The notes under the pieces were generated by a model. The model ran no database searches. It saw only the letters and a program-made list of their open reading frames with translations, and was not told where the DNA came from. A stretch of DNA of 64,000 bases from Sphingobacteriia bacterium (GTDB lineage Bacteria > Bacteroidota > Bacteroidia > Bacteroidales > UBA7960), in NCBI GenBank assembly GCA_011390785.1, contig JAABRR010000011.1, positions 62,001 through 126,000 on the forward strand. Reading direction: 5' to 3'. Positions 63,246 through 64,000 of the stretch are shown piece after piece. The number at the start of each line of letters is the position of its first letter. Position 1 is the stretch's first letter. Made by a program: the position numbers and the translations under genes.

Positions 63246-64000
63246 ATGAAAAACAAACTGTATATTCTTCTCGTGTTTTTTAGTTGGATGATGCAAACTG
63301 CTGTTGCCCAGGGGCCAAACCTTGATAGTCTGCAGTCTGTTTACCAGCAACAACCTTATGACACCACCCGCATGATGACACTGAACCATCTTATCAATGC
63401 CACCATGTATCGCGACCCACCCAGGTCAATGGAATATGCCACCGAAATGTCGGCTATCGCTTACGAGCTGGGCCTGAAAAAATGGCAGAGCCTGTCGCAC
63501 TTTCAACTGGGGGGGTTGCAAAGCAATCTCGATAATAATGATCAGGCCAGGGTACACTTTGATCAATCGTATCGTTTTGCAAAAGAGATCAGTGATACCA
63601 TGCGACTTTTACTGGCCATTAACGGAAAGGCCGTATTGGAGATGAATCTGGGCAATTACAAAGTAGCCGACTCACTCAATGAGATCAATATTGAATTCCT
63701 TACAGCCCGTAACGATCAGTACCGGTTATCCAATGCGTACGGAATAAAAAGTTCCATAAATCACAGCATGGGCAATTATAATATTGCCTACCAGCATGCA
63801 CTTGATGCAGTGCGGATCCTGGAGCAGATGGATCGCCCGGTTCGCCTGGCTGATGCACTCGTTCAACTCTCTGATGTAGAAGTATCACTTAAAGAATTCA
63901 ATAAAGCGATTGAACATAGCGTCAGGGCACTTTCCATATTCCAACAGGCGGGAGATCTGATGTATCAGGCCCAGGTATTAACCAACCTGGGCGATCTCTA
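63246..64000 (+). CDS. secreted TPR protein, 3'-truncated by window end
   Basis: ATG 63246, 18 bp after the cytolysin-like gene, opens a frame with no stop before the window edge (251 codons seen). It begins MKNKLYILLVFFSWMMQTAVAQ, a signal peptide cut near Gln22. Tetratricopeptide-like helical pairs follow, for example SHFQLGGLQSNLDNNDQARVH and AYGIKSSINHSMGNYNIAYQ, with ALVQLSDVEVSLKEFNKAIE further on. In Bacteroidota such periplasmic TPR N-termini usually precede a transmembrane helix and a histidine kinase, LytTR, LuxR-type or adenylate cyclase output, but that part is outside the window. It is probably co-transcribed with the cytolysin-like gene and could sense or control it. Confidence 0.8.
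   Translation, partial: MKNKLYILLVFFSWMMQTAVAQGPNLDSLQSVYQQQPYDTTRMMTLNHLINATMYRDPPRSMEYATEMSAIAYELGLKKWQSLSHFQLGGLQSNLDNNDQARVHFDQSYRFAKEISDTMRLLLAINGKAVLEMNLGNYKVADSLNEINIEFLTARNDQYRLSNAYGIKSSINHSMGNYNIAYQHALDAVRILEQMDRPVRLADALVQLSDVEVSLKEFNKAIEHSVRALSIFQQAGDLMYQAQVLTNLGDL

Noticed and set aside
1..64000. tRNA, rRNA, CRISPR arrays and restriction or phage-defence islands
   Set aside because: I looked for cloverleaf-like runs ending in CCA, regular spacer arrays and known defence-gene motifs on both strands and saw none; this was by eye only.

Overview
The window is chromosomal DNA from a member of the phylum Bacteroidota, most likely the Bacteroidales/Marinilabiliales side. The evidence is AT-rich DNA, promoter boxes of the TTTG / TAnnTTTG type, little Shine-Dalgarno sequence, an Oar-like TonB-dependent receptor, a type IX secretion (T9SS) C-terminal sorting domain, a gliding-type GldA ATPase, a SprA-related outer-membrane protein, a DUF2723 membrane protein and the fused cytochrome b subunit of a menaquinone-type SdhCAB/FrdCAB complex. 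I cannot name genus or species. I see no rRNA, tRNA, CRISPR array, complete insertion sequence, prophage or replication origin.

Layout. 1-9.4 kb: end of a conserved Bacteroidota protein, a telomere-like CCTTAA repeat, rsmI, lepA, a HesB/IscA-like protein, a TonB receptor and a PhoB/PhoR-type two-component pair. 9.9-13.3 kb: an unknown membrane-anchored protein, a serine hydrolase and a small outer-membrane barrel. 13.5-20.5 kb: a hybrid histidine kinase with Hpt domain, a lone receiver, and a YaiO-type TPR/beta-barrel protein, a HEAT-repeat membrane protein and a processive family 2 glycosyltransferase, which together look like a regulated surface-polysaccharide synthesis/export unit. 20.6-32.9 kb: housekeeping genes (yicC-gmk-nadD, metK, gldA with an oxidoreductase, rsgA-dtd-mazG-like, the yceD-rpmF-plsX-fabH lipid/ribosome operon, queD-like, DUF1573 and ArsR-type genes). 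33.1-36.6 kb: sdhCAB. 37.2-50.4 kb: pepP, two small unknown genes, rimP-nusA-infB-pgi, a DUF2723 protein and a tandem adenylate kinase. 50.5-60.8 kb: a SprA-related barrel, fhs, a GH16-type secreted protein, a T9SS cargo protein and an SGNH hydrolase.

The accessory end (about 61.1-64.0 kb) is the most unusual part. A 141-bp MITE-like inverted-repeat element and three copies of TTGTCCACC precede a lipoprotein whose first two thirds match the pore-forming core of cholesterol-dependent cytolysins. Its C-terminus is not the usual cholesterol-binding domain but four repeats resembling a hemopexin-type propeller. A secreted TPR protein, possibly a sensor, follows 18 bp later and runs off the window. 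This pair looks richer in G+C than its surroundings and is my main candidate for a little-described system.

Several starts were moved downstream from the longest reading frame because the shorter version begins with a signal peptide or a family-typical N-terminus. All family assignments come from reading motifs by eye; no database search was possible.
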